From: Rhizobium sp. NXC24
GTDB taxonomy: Bacteria > Pseudomonadota > Alphaproteobacteria > Rhizobiales > Rhizobiaceae
Assembly (NCBI RefSeq): GCF_002944315.1
Contig: NZ_CP024314.1
Coordinates: 1,674,001 to 1,738,000, forward strand
DNA length: 64,000 nucleotides
Reading direction: 5' to 3'
The translations under genes were made by a program, and so were the position numbers. The first letter of the stretch is position 1, and each line of letters opens with the position of its first letter. The notes below the pieces were generated by a model. That model made no database searches, was not told the origin of the DNA, and saw only the letters and a program-made list of their open reading frames with translations. Shown in pieces: positions 44,921 through 53,729 of the stretch.

Positions 44921-46564
44921 ATGTCATTGCCACCGCTTTCCCTTCCGGACGATCTTGCCAGCGCCCACGCCGCGCTGCTGGCGGAACGCGAGGCGCGGTT
45001 GCAGGCGGAGGCCGAAGCGACCAAAGCCAAGGCAGAGCTTTCCAGCATCGAGGCGCTCAACGCCCATCTGCAATTGCTGATCGCCAAGTTGGAACGCGAC
45101 AAACACGGTCCGAGCCGGGAGCGCACCCAGCGGCTGATCGACCAGATGGAATTGCAGCTCGAAGAGCTGGTCGCCGACGCGACCGAGGACGAGCTTGCGT
45201 CCGAAGCGGCCTCTGCCAAAAGCCAGACCGTTCGGGCCTTCACTCGCAAGCGGCCGGTGCGCAAACCCTGGCCGGACAATATCGAGCGGGAACGTGTCGT
45301 CATCGAAGCTCCTGGCGCCTGCATCCATTGCGGTAGCGAACGGCTGTCGAAGCTGGGCGAGGATACTACCGAGACGCTGGAGGAGATCCCACGCCGCTTC
45401 AAGGTGGTCGAGACCGTCCGGGATAAGTTTACTTGCCGGGAGTGCGGCTGCATCAGCCAGGCGCCGGCGCCGTTCCATGCCACACCGCGCGGCTTTCTCG
45501 GCCCCAACCTTCTCGCCACTATAGTCTTCGACAAATTCTCCGAGCATCAGCCGCTCAACCGCCAGAGCCGGCGTTTCCGCAGCGAGGGAATTGATCTGTC
45601 CACCCAGACGCTTGCCGACCAGGTTGGCTACGTCAGCGCCGCCGTCAAGCCGCTCTTCGATCTCATCGAGACGCACGTGTTTGCGGCCGAGCGATTGCAT
45701 GGCGACGACACCACTATCCCGATTCTCGCCAAAGGGCAGTGCATCACCGGCCGGATCTGGACCTACGTTTGCGACGATAGGCCCTTTGGGGGACAGTCGC
45801 CACCGGCCGCCGTCTTCTACGCCTCCAGCGACCGGCGTGGCGAACATCCACAACGACATCTGGCCGAGTTCAAAGGCATTCTGCAAGCTGACTGCTATAA
45901 TGGCTTCAATCCGCTCTTTGATCGTACGAAGAAACAAATACCGGTGACGCCGGCTTTCTGTTTTGCCCACGCGCGCCGGAAGTTCTTCGAGCTGGCCGAC
46001 GTCTCTCGCAGTGCGCGCCGCGGTAAAGGCGCACGGCCTGTCTCGGCGACGGCGTTGGAAGCGGTTAAACGCATCGACGCGTTGTTTGCCATCGAGCGCG
46101 ATATCAACGGCACAAGCGCCGAGGAGCGGCTTGCCGTGCGCCAGGAAAAGAGCAAGCCGCTGCTCATCGAGTTGGAGGCCTGGTTGCGCCAGGAACAGGA
46201 GGGCCTCTCACGCTCCTCACCGGTCATCGAACCGATCAACTACATGCTGTCGCGCTGGGTCGATTTTGCCAGATACGCCGATGACGGCAGGATTTGCATG
46301 ACGAATAACGCGGCGGAAAGAGCCCTGCGCGGCGTGGCTTGCGGCAGAAAAAATTGGAGCTTCGCCGGTTCCGATCGCGGCGCCGACCGGGCCGCCATCA
46401 TGCTGACCCTGATTACGACGGCTCGCCTCAACGACATCGATCCAAAGGTCTGGCTTGCCGACGTGCTGGCCCGCATCGCCGAGCTTCCCGTCTCCCGCCT
46501 GCATGAGCTCTTGCCTTGGGAGTGGAAGGTGATCAAGGCGATGGAAATCCCGGCTGCCGCGTAA
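44921..46564 (+). CDS. tnpC: IS66 family transposase TnpC
   Basis: 547 aa: coiled N-terminus, zinc-ribbon-like CIHCGSERLSKLGEDTTETLEEIPRRFKVVETVRDKFTCRECGC, catalytic HGDDTTIPIL, FCFAHARRKFFEL, and C-terminal NNAAERALRGVACGRKNWSFAGSDRGADRAA. Full length and intact. The frame opens to 44870, but the ATG at 44921 fits the family start. Its last 32 bases overlap the convergent DUF6429 gene. Confidence 0.93.
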   Translation: MSLPPLSLPDDLASAHAALLAEREARLQAEAEATKAKAELSSIEALNAHLQLLIAKLERDKHGPSRERTQRLIDQMELQLEELVADATEDELASEAASAKSQTVRAFTRKRPVRKPWPDNIERERVVIEAPGACIHCGSERLSKLGEDTTETLEEIPRRFKVVETVRDKFTCRECGCISQAPAPFHATPRGFLGPNLLATIVFDKFSEHQPLNRQSRRFRSEGIDLSTQTLADQVGYVSAAVKPLFDLIETHVFAAERLHGDDTTIPILAKGQCITGRIWTYVCDDRPFGGQSPPAAVFYASSDRRGEHPQRHLAEFKGILQADCYNGFNPLFDRTKKQIPVTPAFCFAHARRKFFELADVSRSARRGKGARPVSATALEAVKRIDALFAIERDINGTSAEERLAVRQEKSKPLLIELEAWLRQEQEGLSRSSPVIEPINYMLSRWVDFARYADDGRICMTNNAAERALRGVACGRKNWSFAGSDRGADRAAIMLTLITTARLNDIDPKVWLADVLARIAELPVSRLHELLPWEWKVIKAMEIPAAA

Positions 46565-46778
46565 ACAGTTTCCGAAACAGCTCTTCCGACCGGCGCAGAC
46601 CCTCGTCCGTCAGCACCAGTGACTTCGACTTGTTCACCGGATCGCCGATCAGGCCTTTCTGATACAAGCGATCAGTCGTCGCCCACTCAAACCCCTTCCA
46701 GGCGCAACGCTCGTTGTGAAGCGTCAGCCATAGCAACGCCAGCACCGTGTCGTCAATTTTGTCCTCGTCGATCTCCAT
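46533..46778 (-). CDS. DUF6429 family protein, IS66 passenger
   Basis: 81-aa small protein (IDDTVLALLWLTLHNERCAWKGFEWATTDRLYQKGLIGDP...KSLVLTDEGLRRSEELFRKLF), a winged-helix-like family regularly found at the tail of IS66 elements. It is convergent with tnpC, overlaps its end, and lies inside the inverted repeats. Role in transposition unknown. Confidence 0.8.
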   Translation of the reverse strand: MEIDEDKIDDTVLALLWLTLHNERCAWKGFEWATTDRLYQKGLIGDPVNKSKSLVLTDEGLRRSEELFRKLFTRQPGFPSP

Positions 46779-46836
46779 TCCGCAAGCTTACCACGCGCGA
46801 CCCCAAAGATCCCTGCGGCCTACCTCGGATGGATAC

Positions 46837-46894
46837 GTTAAAGGGAGCTTTTCTGTCATGCAAAGACGCAAGGCGACTTTTTTCGGCCTTATGA
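46837..46894 (+). pseudogene. 3' fragment of the secreted protein gene split by IS66 no. 2
   Basis: After removing the IS and one copy of GTTAAAGG, the frame ...FEALKLK continues as GAFLSCKDARRLFSAL to a stop at 46892-46894. That stop overlaps the ATG of the following hydrolase gene (46891) as ATGA. So the two genes were once a coupled pair, and the IS now separates the hydrolase from its promoter. Confidence 0.65.
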
Positions 46895-48012
46895 GAAACG
46901 ACCCCTGCCAAAGCGCACTAGGTTTCACGCCGCATATAGCGGGATCGGGCGTCTCATATAATCTGGCCTTCGCAGAGTTCGACGACCAGGGAGAAGCCTA
47001 TGACAACGCGCAGACCGCAGCGGTTCAAGCGGAATTGGATCGGCTTCTTTCTGCGGAGCAGGACGCGATTATTGCAGTTTTCACTCATGGCTGGCGACAC
47101 GATGCCGATCCAAAGGACGACAACCTTAAGCACGTCAAGGAGCTTCTCGTTAAAATTGCCTTGCGTGAATCATCTGAAGCGAAGCCCCGCCCAGTCTATG
47201 GAATCTTTGTGTGTTGGCGCGGCCTAAGCTTCTACGGCAACACACCGGTAGAATACACCACATTCTGGGGCCGACAGGGTGCCGCTCGCAGAATATCGAA
47301 CGGTTCGGTTCGCGAGCTATTCGGACGATTGCGCCGCTATCGCCATAAACGGCTTAAGGGCGATGGCGGCGCGCCGATGCTAGTCATCGCCGGGCACAGC
47401 TTTGGCGGCCTTATCGTCTACTCTGCACTTGAACAATCACTTATCGAGGCTGCGTCCGCCGAAGCCGGACACATTATTCCCAGTTTCGCTGATCTTGTTC
47501 TGCTGATCAATCCGGCGTTCGAAGCGTCGCGCTATCTGCCCGTAGATCGCCTGTCGAAGCTGTTGGACAATCGGACCAACATCCAATTGCCGGTGTTCGT
47601 TTGTGCGTGCGCGAACAACGATTTGGCAACGAAATACGCATTCCTTGCGGGCAACTTCATCTCGGCGTTTAAACAGAGCACACGAGGTGATTTGCAGCGT
47701 AGGATTCTCAATAGAACCGTTGGCCATGTCGATGACTTCACCACCCACCTCATAAGCACTGCAAACGATAGCTTCTTTCTACAGTTGAAACACGCCAGCG
47801 GGGTTGCTCCTCTGCGCCAAGCAAATCCCTTCTGGGTAGTCCGTGCAGAAAAGGGCGTCATCAATGGACACAGCGGGATATGGCTTAAACCATTCCGGGA
47901 TTTCCTTGAAGCGCTTCTCTGGGCTAAGGCCAAAACGACGACGGGGGGCGAAGATATAAGCAAACGAGAGGCTGCTCTTGGTGGCGTTCAACATTTAGGA
48001 GAGCTGCTTTGA
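46891..48012 (+). CDS. Alpha/beta hydrolase-fold protein
   Basis: 373 aa. The nucleophile elbow is GHSFGGLIVYSAL (Ser near residue 170), with an oxyanion-type FTHGWRHDA near residue 65 and GHVDDFTTH as a likely His region. It resembles DUF900-type lipase-like proteins found in accessory islands. The frame is open to 46747, but 46747-46836 is IS DNA. The native start is ATG 46891 (overlapping the upstream stop) or ATG 46858 (GGGAG 10 bases upstream). No signal peptide. Substrate unknown. Expression may now depend on a promoter reading out of the IS. Confidence 0.7.
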   Translation: MRNDPCQSALGFTPHIAGSGVSYNLAFAEFDDQGEAYDNAQTAAVQAELDRLLSAEQDAIIAVFTHGWRHDADPKDDNLKHVKELLVKIALRESSEAKPRPVYGIFVCWRGLSFYGNTPVEYTTFWGRQGAARRISNGSVRELFGRLRRYRHKRLKGDGGAPMLVIAGHSFGGLIVYSALEQSLIEAASAEAGHIIPSFADLVLLINPAFEASRYLPVDRLSKLLDNRTNIQLPVFVCACANNDLATKYAFLAGNFISAFKQSTRGDLQRRILNRTVGHVDDFTTHLISTANDSFFLQLKHASGVAPLRQANPFWVVRAEKGVINGHSGIWLKPFRDFLEALLWAKAKTTTGGEDISKREAALGGVQHLGELL

Positions 48013-48186
48013 TCTCCGTTGTCCATATCCGCATTGAACGGTTCTTGACAACCGGCAGCCAAGACGCGCCTTGCGCATCGCCCTCGTCACCATACAAGAA
48101 TACAACGTGACCTCGTCAACGAAAATTCCGCCTGGTTATCAATACAAAACAATATCCTCAATTCTAAATAAAGACGAGCGAAATTC

Positions 48187-48972
48187 ATGACGAATCCGAC
48201 GGCATTTCTAATATTGACGACAATACTTCTGTCGTCATGCGCAACAAAGCTTCAACAAGTCAATGCAATACCATCTTCTCGCGTCGGAGAGGCGATATCC
48301 GAAGTAAAGCGTGAGCTGAGTACATACGACGCTAAAATAGCATTGTACAAGGCTCACCCTGAGACGGATACCGATTTTCAGAACGCAAAGAAGGCCGGGT
48401 TCAGATGCGGGAGAGGCTTGATCCAATTCGAAATAACTTCTGTCGCTTTATCACTGACAACGACAAATGACGAGACAGCCGGGGCATCTATAGGATTCTC
48501 CGTTCCTGTTTTGCCTGGGTCGGCGGAGTTCTCTGGCGGCGCCTCGCAAACGATTGAGGATACGCAAGAACTTAACATTGCCGTCTACCCAAGCCCGGTG
48601 AAATCCAATTTTGCGTACACGCCAACCAATGGCTCAAAATCGCCGCTCACCGATGAGTTGCTGAATGTTCGTAAAGGCTTCTTGGACGCGGCAACAAAGC
48701 CGGGTGCTTGCTATTATGATTACGACTACAAGGACAAGAATGGGGACAAGGGCAATACGTATAAGTGGGGTCTTACATTCACTTCTTCTGGCAATGCTGG
48801 CGTTTCGCTCAAGCTCGCACCTGTGACCGCAGGTGTAAGCGGTGAGGCCAAATCCGTCACCGGAAACACTCTTATCGCAACCTTCAAACAGGTAGAAGTT
48901 CCCGGGGGCGGCGGCGAAGTTGGCAAGGCAGCGCCGGGGCCAAGAGAAGCGCCGCCGCCCCCGGGGAATTAA
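48187..48972 (+). CDS. Lipoprotein with trypco2-like beta domain
   Basis: 261 aa with a lipoprotein signal (FLILTTILLSSC, lipid Cys18). The middle (RCGRGLIQFEITSVALSLTTTNDETAGASIGFSVPVL...SQTIEDTQELNIAVYPSP) resembles the trypsin-co-occurring beta domain that binds or partners proteases in conflict systems; this is a by-eye similarity. The C-terminus is Gly/Pro rich. Lies between an alpha/beta hydrolase and a secreted metalloprotease on the same strand. Confidence 0.6.
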   Translation: MTNPTAFLILTTILLSSCATKLQQVNAIPSSRVGEAISEVKRELSTYDAKIALYKAHPETDTDFQNAKKAGFRCGRGLIQFEITSVALSLTTTNDETAGASIGFSVPVLPGSAEFSGGASQTIEDTQELNIAVYPSPVKSNFAYTPTNGSKSPLTDELLNVRKGFLDAATKPGACYYDYDYKDKNGDKGNTYKWGLTFTSSGNAGVSLKLAPVTAGVSGEAKSVTGNTLIATFKQVEVPGGGGEVGKAAPGPREAPPPPGN

Positions 48973-49035
48973 CTCCTTTACAGAGCGGCAATTACCGGGA
49001 GCTGCAGCATCGAAATCGGTCGAAGGAAGCCCGAA

Positions 49036-50175
49036 ATGTTTAACAAAGCGACTTTTGCGATTGCGATTCTCTTTATGGGGCTTGAGTCGGCAGTCTCGCA
49101 TGATCTTGCAAATTTGGGTCCCCCTCCGCCGCCGGATAGCCTCCTCAATAGCTTGCTTCCTAAACTGGCGACCGCCACCTTATCAGCTCAGAACCGGACG
49201 GCCGTACAGTCGATAGTCGAACATGCCGACGTTTGGACAAAACCCGTTCCTACTGTTTGTTTTGGTCCGTCAAAAACGGCAACTGAGCGATCCGACTTGG
49301 TTCGCCACATCATAGCCGTTGCAAGTGAATGGACCACAAACAATAGCGGCGTCGTGCTCGATTTTGGGCACCCTTCTTTTCGACTTTGCAGCGCCTCGGC
49401 ATCTGCAGACATCAGAATCGACGTAAGTGATGGAGGCAGCCACGCAAAGTTTTTCTCCCAGGTCGGAAGGGCATCGCACGCAAACATCCCCGATGACGGT
49501 TACTTTTCCATGGAGCTTCAGTTTCCGACACAGGCCGCACCCGATTGGTACGAATACTATTCCAGTGAAAAAGTCTTTCGATTCTACGTCTTACATGAAT
49601 TCGGCCATGCCCTGGGACTACAGCATGAGCACCAGCGGAAACACTGCGATTACGACTTCGACTACATCGCCAAGCACTTCAACTTTAAGAGCGCAAAAGA
49701 CGCCGAGGAACAGATGAAGCAAATTTTCTTTGTTTCCGATGATTCCTATACCAACAACAGCATTGACAGCAGCACGCCTTACGATCCTTTGTCGATCATG
49801 AAGTATAATATGTCCGACAAGGAATCTCCCGATCACGACGACCCAAAGGTTTATAAAGACGGGTCCAACAGTCCTTGCTACAAATCGTTTTGGATAAGCG
49901 ACATTTCACAACTTGATTTTGAGGGCGTTCGAAAAGTGTACGGTCGCTCACGCGAAATCAACGCGGCAATCATGTCGAGCTTAGGCAAGTCGAACTCCAA
50001 TGAGGCATTATCTGCGCCCGCAATCAAAGCACTAGGCCTTTTGCCTTTCAGTATTAGTGCACCGGAACCTGAGTCCGACTATTCGATAAAATTGAAGAAC
50101 GCTGTCGATGCAGTGCGCGCCGATCCGAAAGCGTTCTCCGTTCTCAATTCGGCATTGGAGAGTGTTGCAAAATAG
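49036..50175 (+). CDS. Secreted metzincin (astacin-like) zinc metalloprotease
   Basis: 379 aa with a signal peptide (FAIAILFMGLESAVS). The zinc site HEFGHALGLQHEH (His187, Glu188, His191, His197) and the Met-turn SIMKYNMSD are plain. CDYDFDYIAKHFNF and ISQLDFEGVRKVYG match M12A-like bacterial proteases. Probably exported and active outside the cytoplasm. Located 63 bases after the lipoprotein gene, so co-transcription is likely. Confidence 0.85.
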   Translation: MFNKATFAIAILFMGLESAVSHDLANLGPPPPPDSLLNSLLPKLATATLSAQNRTAVQSIVEHADVWTKPVPTVCFGPSKTATERSDLVRHIIAVASEWTTNNSGVVLDFGHPSFRLCSASASADIRIDVSDGGSHAKFFSQVGRASHANIPDDGYFSMELQFPTQAAPDWYEYYSSEKVFRFYVLHEFGHALGLQHEHQRKHCDYDFDYIAKHFNFKSAKDAEEQMKQIFFVSDDSYTNNSIDSSTPYDPLSIMKYNMSDKESPDHDDPKVYKDGSNSPCYKSFWISDISQLDFEGVRKVYGRSREINAAIMSSLGKSNSNEALSAPAIKALGLLPFSISAPEPESDYSIKLKNAVDAVRADPKAFSVLNSALESVAK

Positions 50176-50357
50176 CAAGACCCGGAGGGCTCCTTCGCAA
50201 TCCCGGCTCAAGTGCCTAGTTTTCTCTGGACGCGGTTTAACAGTTTAACACGTTTGGATCTTTCTCAGCCGCGCAAGCGAGAGCACCGTCCGAGATTCTC
50301 GTGGCCGAGTTCGCGTGCCTGTTGATACGGAGGAGGCCGCGCCGAAAAAAGCTCCAA

Positions 50358-53300
50358 TCAAGCGACTGAACCCTGAACACGGCGAAACGCCTCATCCTGC
50401 TCAAGCGCCGCGCTGCGTCTGTCTCCGAGGTCAATCAACGCGTCGAGGAGCTTCAGCAATCCCCGTGCGCGATTAACTTCAAGGGGATAATTTGCTTCAG
50501 CCAAACCTTGGATTATGGCTGCAAGCCGCGCGGGCAATGACGTTCCTACCCAACTTCCTTTTGCGTATTCGATTGACTCCAATGCTGCGGTAGCCTGTTC
50601 AATGAAGGCCTCGATCGGGTAAGACGCCGCAGCACGCTCGCACAGGCTCAAAAAGTTTTGCATGACGTATGTTGACCATCCGGTCGCTTTAACGAGCTTC
50701 GTCACGAGAGGCATAATAACTGCGATACCGCTCCAATCGCCATTCACAAACCGCGCAGCTCCAGGACATTCAGCGTCGACATTCACAAACAGAAGCGCCT
50801 TAATGAGGTTCGGCATATCGTAGCCGTAGATTTCACCCGCGCGATAACCGTTCGGCGCAAATGCTCTGTCGTCGATGACCCGTTGCGCACAATCGCCGAG
50901 AACTGGCAGTGCATTCGCGGGGATTTCTTTGGCATCGAGGACATGGCGGGTCACGATGCTTTCCGCGAATTTCGCAAGTACGCGCAATGCCTCCTCGTCG
51001 TTCGAGCAGAACGGCTTGACGAAATTGTCGCGAACCCATTGCAGATCAAAAAAAGGCAAGGCGCGGGCAAGCATTGTCCCCAAGGTGCGATCCCATTCGA
51101 AAAGAGTGGTATCTTTGCCTTGGCGCGTCTTTCTATCGTCCCAAGATGGCATCAAGCGCTCGGCGGTCCAGCGCACGACATCGAGAAGAAGCGACTGGAT
51201 TCTCGGGCGGTAAACATCTGACCGGCACCACTCTTCAACCGGAAAGTGCGCGAAGAGCTTGGCGGCGTATTGACCATTGAAAGAACGCTCAGGGTCTGTC
51301 CAATAGCCCTCCACGCGTCCGCTCTGTTTGGATGCCTTCACCCACGCAGGTGGCAGAGGCTCAAAACCCTCCTCGGTTTCGACATCGAGGGCATGCAATG
51401 CCTTCATCAGAGCTGCTTCGCGTGCATTTCGATTTACCATGTCGTCGCGCTCGAAGGTCTTTGCATTCCTGATCGGATCGATGTGGTGCGTGAGATCGAA
51501 CGCGAAATGCGCCGCAACCCACTTCACATGCGGGTCCGGGTCCGCAAAGAGGGCTTGGAAAGCCATGTTTTGCACATCCTCGTTCGGATGACTGGCAAGC
51601 TGAATCAGGCTTGCGGAGGAGCCTGAACGGGGCGCGACGCTCTTGCGATCATGGAACAGCGCGGAAATGAGAGGGAAAGAAGGATGCCACGGAATTTCCG
51701 ATCCATAGAAATCGCTGGGTTCCGGCATTTTCAGAACGCGTTCCATCACGCTCCACGCCCATGCCCGATCGGGAGAATCGCCCTCGCCAAATCGGATAAC
51801 GCACGCGGCGATCGCGGAGACGCCGCTCTGGATTGCATGGGGCCCGACATCGGCGCGCTCATCGAACAGGTCGTCGCGATCGTGCTTTTTGGCGTAGGAT
51901 ACGGCGTTTGCCAACGTCCATCCCTCGGTAGGCTTACCCTCGTTCAGGGATTCGAATGCCCAATTGAGCACCCACTGCTGGTTCAACGATTCCGTGGCCT
52001 TAGCGGCTCGTTCCTGTGTCGCCTCGGGCGGCGGCTTCGGCGGTTCATAGCCGATGGCGATTTGATCGCCTTCCGTTTCATACCGCCGATAATTCTCGAT
52101 ATTGCCGAGACCGGACCAGAGCTCCGCTTTCTCCTTCAAATCCTTCGTTCGTTCGGGGTGTTCCCGTTCTTCTTCCACGATATACGGAAGGTTTTCGGGA
52201 AACGCCTCAAGCGCCGTCTTGAAACGATCCCGCAAGCTTGTGTCACTGTTGATGGCAAAGCGCATCGCGAGCTCGCGCACATCGTGTTTGCGGTATTCTC
52301 GGCTCTCGAGAAATGCTTTCGCCTCTGCCTTCTCGCCTTTCAATTGTGTGAGGAACCCGAGCCCGAATAGGTCGATGTCCTTCTGTGGCTCTTGGATACA
52401 GCGCGCAAGATCATGTTCCCAGAGACGCTGGCATGTGATGATTGGGAGCGTGGTCTCCGAGACCTCGAACGTCTCGATGGCGAGGCGCAAGCAAAGTCCC
52501 AGGGATGCATAACACTCGCTGCCTTCGAGGATTTGCTTGATCACGTCGCTCGTGGAGCGTCCTTCCTCGATCTCCTTGAACGCCCAGTAAGCGAGCGAAA
52601 GATAGGCGCACTGAAGCAGCTCGGAGCCCAACATTCCAAGGCCCCAGCCGAAGACGTGCCAATCTCCCCAGAACTGCTGCCGACCCCACGGAAACTCCAG
52701 CACGACGGGGATCGGCGTGCCGCGCTCGCGACGGCGAAATTTATGGATTTGACGCCAGCCGGTGGTCGCATGGTTTGTAAGCTTGGTGATGAGGCGAAGT
52801 CCGACGCTGGGTCTTTTCGCAAGCAGGCTGGCGAAAGGCTCGTGCAGCGCTGACGGCGGGTGGAAGTAGCTATTGTGGGCTTCTAGGCCGATATCGTCCA
52901 ATCTGAAATCGGAATAGCTTGTCGGAAAGTGCGGTGGGGACGACAGCGCCACCTTTTGATGACGCGTGCGTTTCGCCTCCGGGATCGCCGCGATCTTTTG
53001 ACGCCATTCAGTTTGTTCCGCTTCTTCGCGACGGCGGCGGTCGTATGCAGCCTGCGGCAACTCTTGTATGAGTTTTGCTTCGCTAACCTTTTCAACTGCC
53101 TCCGGTGCCACTTCTGCCATAATCGGCGTGAAGCCCATCAGATCGTCGAATGCTGACCGCAGTATCTGTTTGTTGCCAGCAGCTCGTTCAAAAAGAGTAA
53201 CCGCAAATTCAGGATAACCACGGGCCGAGCGGAGAATGAGGCCTCGCAACCCAGTCGCAAGGCTGTTCTGCGCTTCGCTGCCGAGTACGTCCCATTTTCC

Positions 53301-53606
53301 GCGTGCTCGCGAATAACCCTCGGCGTATATTTCGCCTTCGAGATCGATCAGCCACGCACCGCATGTGGCCAGAATATCCTTCGAGCGCTTGTTCTTGAAA
53401 TCTGCGAGAACGTTCTGCCACACACTGAAGACTTCGAGCGCCTGCGGAACAAGACGGGCCGGTAGTGTCTGCTGACGTGCGATGATCCAGTCAATCAGGC
53501 GTCCCCAGGCCACTCCGTCGGAAGGCCATCCGAGAAGGTCGGCCATCCGAACCGGGTCCATACCGGCGATCTTAGTGGCCTTTTGCATGATGATAGGACT
53601 TGGCAC
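50358..53606 (-). CDS. Large helical-repeat protein, likely C-terminal part of the upstream STAND ATPase
   Basis: 1,082 aa from a GTG that has no ribosome site. The reading register is identical to that of the upstream STAND gene. The only interruption between them is one TGA (53732-53730), followed by 41 open codons whose product (AFEKAIDEFTQRVEAKDFAQCEKLLVWFQAQH) looks coding. No catalytic motif seen; the sequence is Trp-rich and helical, with HEAT-like stretches (LIQLASHPNEDVQNMAFQALFADPDPHVKWVAAHFAFDLT). In Avs-type proteins such a C-terminal solenoid senses the phage product. Most likely not an independent gene. Confidence 0.75.
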   Translation of the reverse strand: MPSPIIMQKATKIAGMDPVRMADLLGWPSDGVAWGRLIDWIIARQQTLPARLVPQALEVFSVWQNVLADFKNKRSKDILATCGAWLIDLEGEIYAEGYSRARGKWDVLGSEAQNSLATGLRGLILRSARGYPEFAVTLFERAAGNKQILRSAFDDLMGFTPIMAEVAPEAVEKVSEAKLIQELPQAAYDRRRREEAEQTEWRQKIAAIPEAKRTRHQKVALSSPPHFPTSYSDFRLDDIGLEAHNSYFHPPSALHEPFASLLAKRPSVGLRLITKLTNHATTGWRQIHKFRRRERGTPIPVVLEFPWGRQQFWGDWHVFGWGLGMLGSELLQCAYLSLAYWAFKEIEEGRSTSDVIKQILEGSECYASLGLCLRLAIETFEVSETTLPIITCQRLWEHDLARCIQEPQKDIDLFGLGFLTQLKGEKAEAKAFLESREYRKHDVRELAMRFAINSDTSLRDRFKTALEAFPENLPYIVEEEREHPERTKDLKEKAELWSGLGNIENYRRYETEGDQIAIGYEPPKPPPEATQERAAKATESLNQQWVLNWAFESLNEGKPTEGWTLANAVSYAKKHDRDDLFDERADVGPHAIQSGVSAIAACVIRFGEGDSPDRAWAWSVMERVLKMPEPSDFYGSEIPWHPSFPLISALFHDRKSVAPRSGSSASLIQLASHPNEDVQNMAFQALFADPDPHVKWVAAHFAFDLTHHIDPIRNAKTFERDDMVNRNAREAALMKALHALDVETEEGFEPLPPAWVKASKQSGRVEGYWTDPERSFNGQYAAKLFAHFPVEEWCRSDVYRPRIQSLLLDVVRWTAERLMPSWDDRKTRQGKDTTLFEWDRTLGTMLARALPFFDLQWVRDNFVKPFCSNDEEALRVLAKFAESIVTRHVLDAKEIPANALPVLGDCAQRVIDDRAFAPNGYRAGEIYGYDMPNLIKALLFVNVDAECPGAARFVNGDWSGIAVIMPLVTKLVKATGWSTYVMQNFLSLCERAAASYPIEAFIEQATAALESIEYAKGSWVGTSLPARLAAIIQGLAEANYPLEVNRARGLLKLLDALIDLGDRRSAALEQDEAFRRVQGSVA

Positions 53607-53729
53607 GGTATGCTGCGCCTGAAACCATACCAGTAATTTTTCGCATTGCGCAAAGTCTTTTGCCTCGACGCGTTGCGTGAATTCGTCGATAGCTTTTTCA
53701 AATGCGCTCGTAAAGGGCGGCGCAGTGAG

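Larger units (their letters stand above)
44009..46836 (+). mobile_element. IS66-family element no. 2
   Basis: The ends are imperfect inverted repeats: 44009-44031 (GTACGCATCCGAG...) matches the reverse complement of 46814-46836 at 19 of 23 positions. Perfect 8-base target duplications GTTAAAGG lie at 44001-44008 and 46837-46844. The element is 2,828 bp with tnpA-tnpB-tnpC on the plus strand and a convergent DUF6429 gene at the right end. All its frames look intact, so it may be active. Confidence 0.95.

Noticed and set aside
46747..46890. N-terminal extension of the alpha/beta hydrolase frame
   Set aside because: Bases up to 46836 belong to IS66 no. 2, as shown by the terminal repeat and target duplication, so the extension is a chance fusion.
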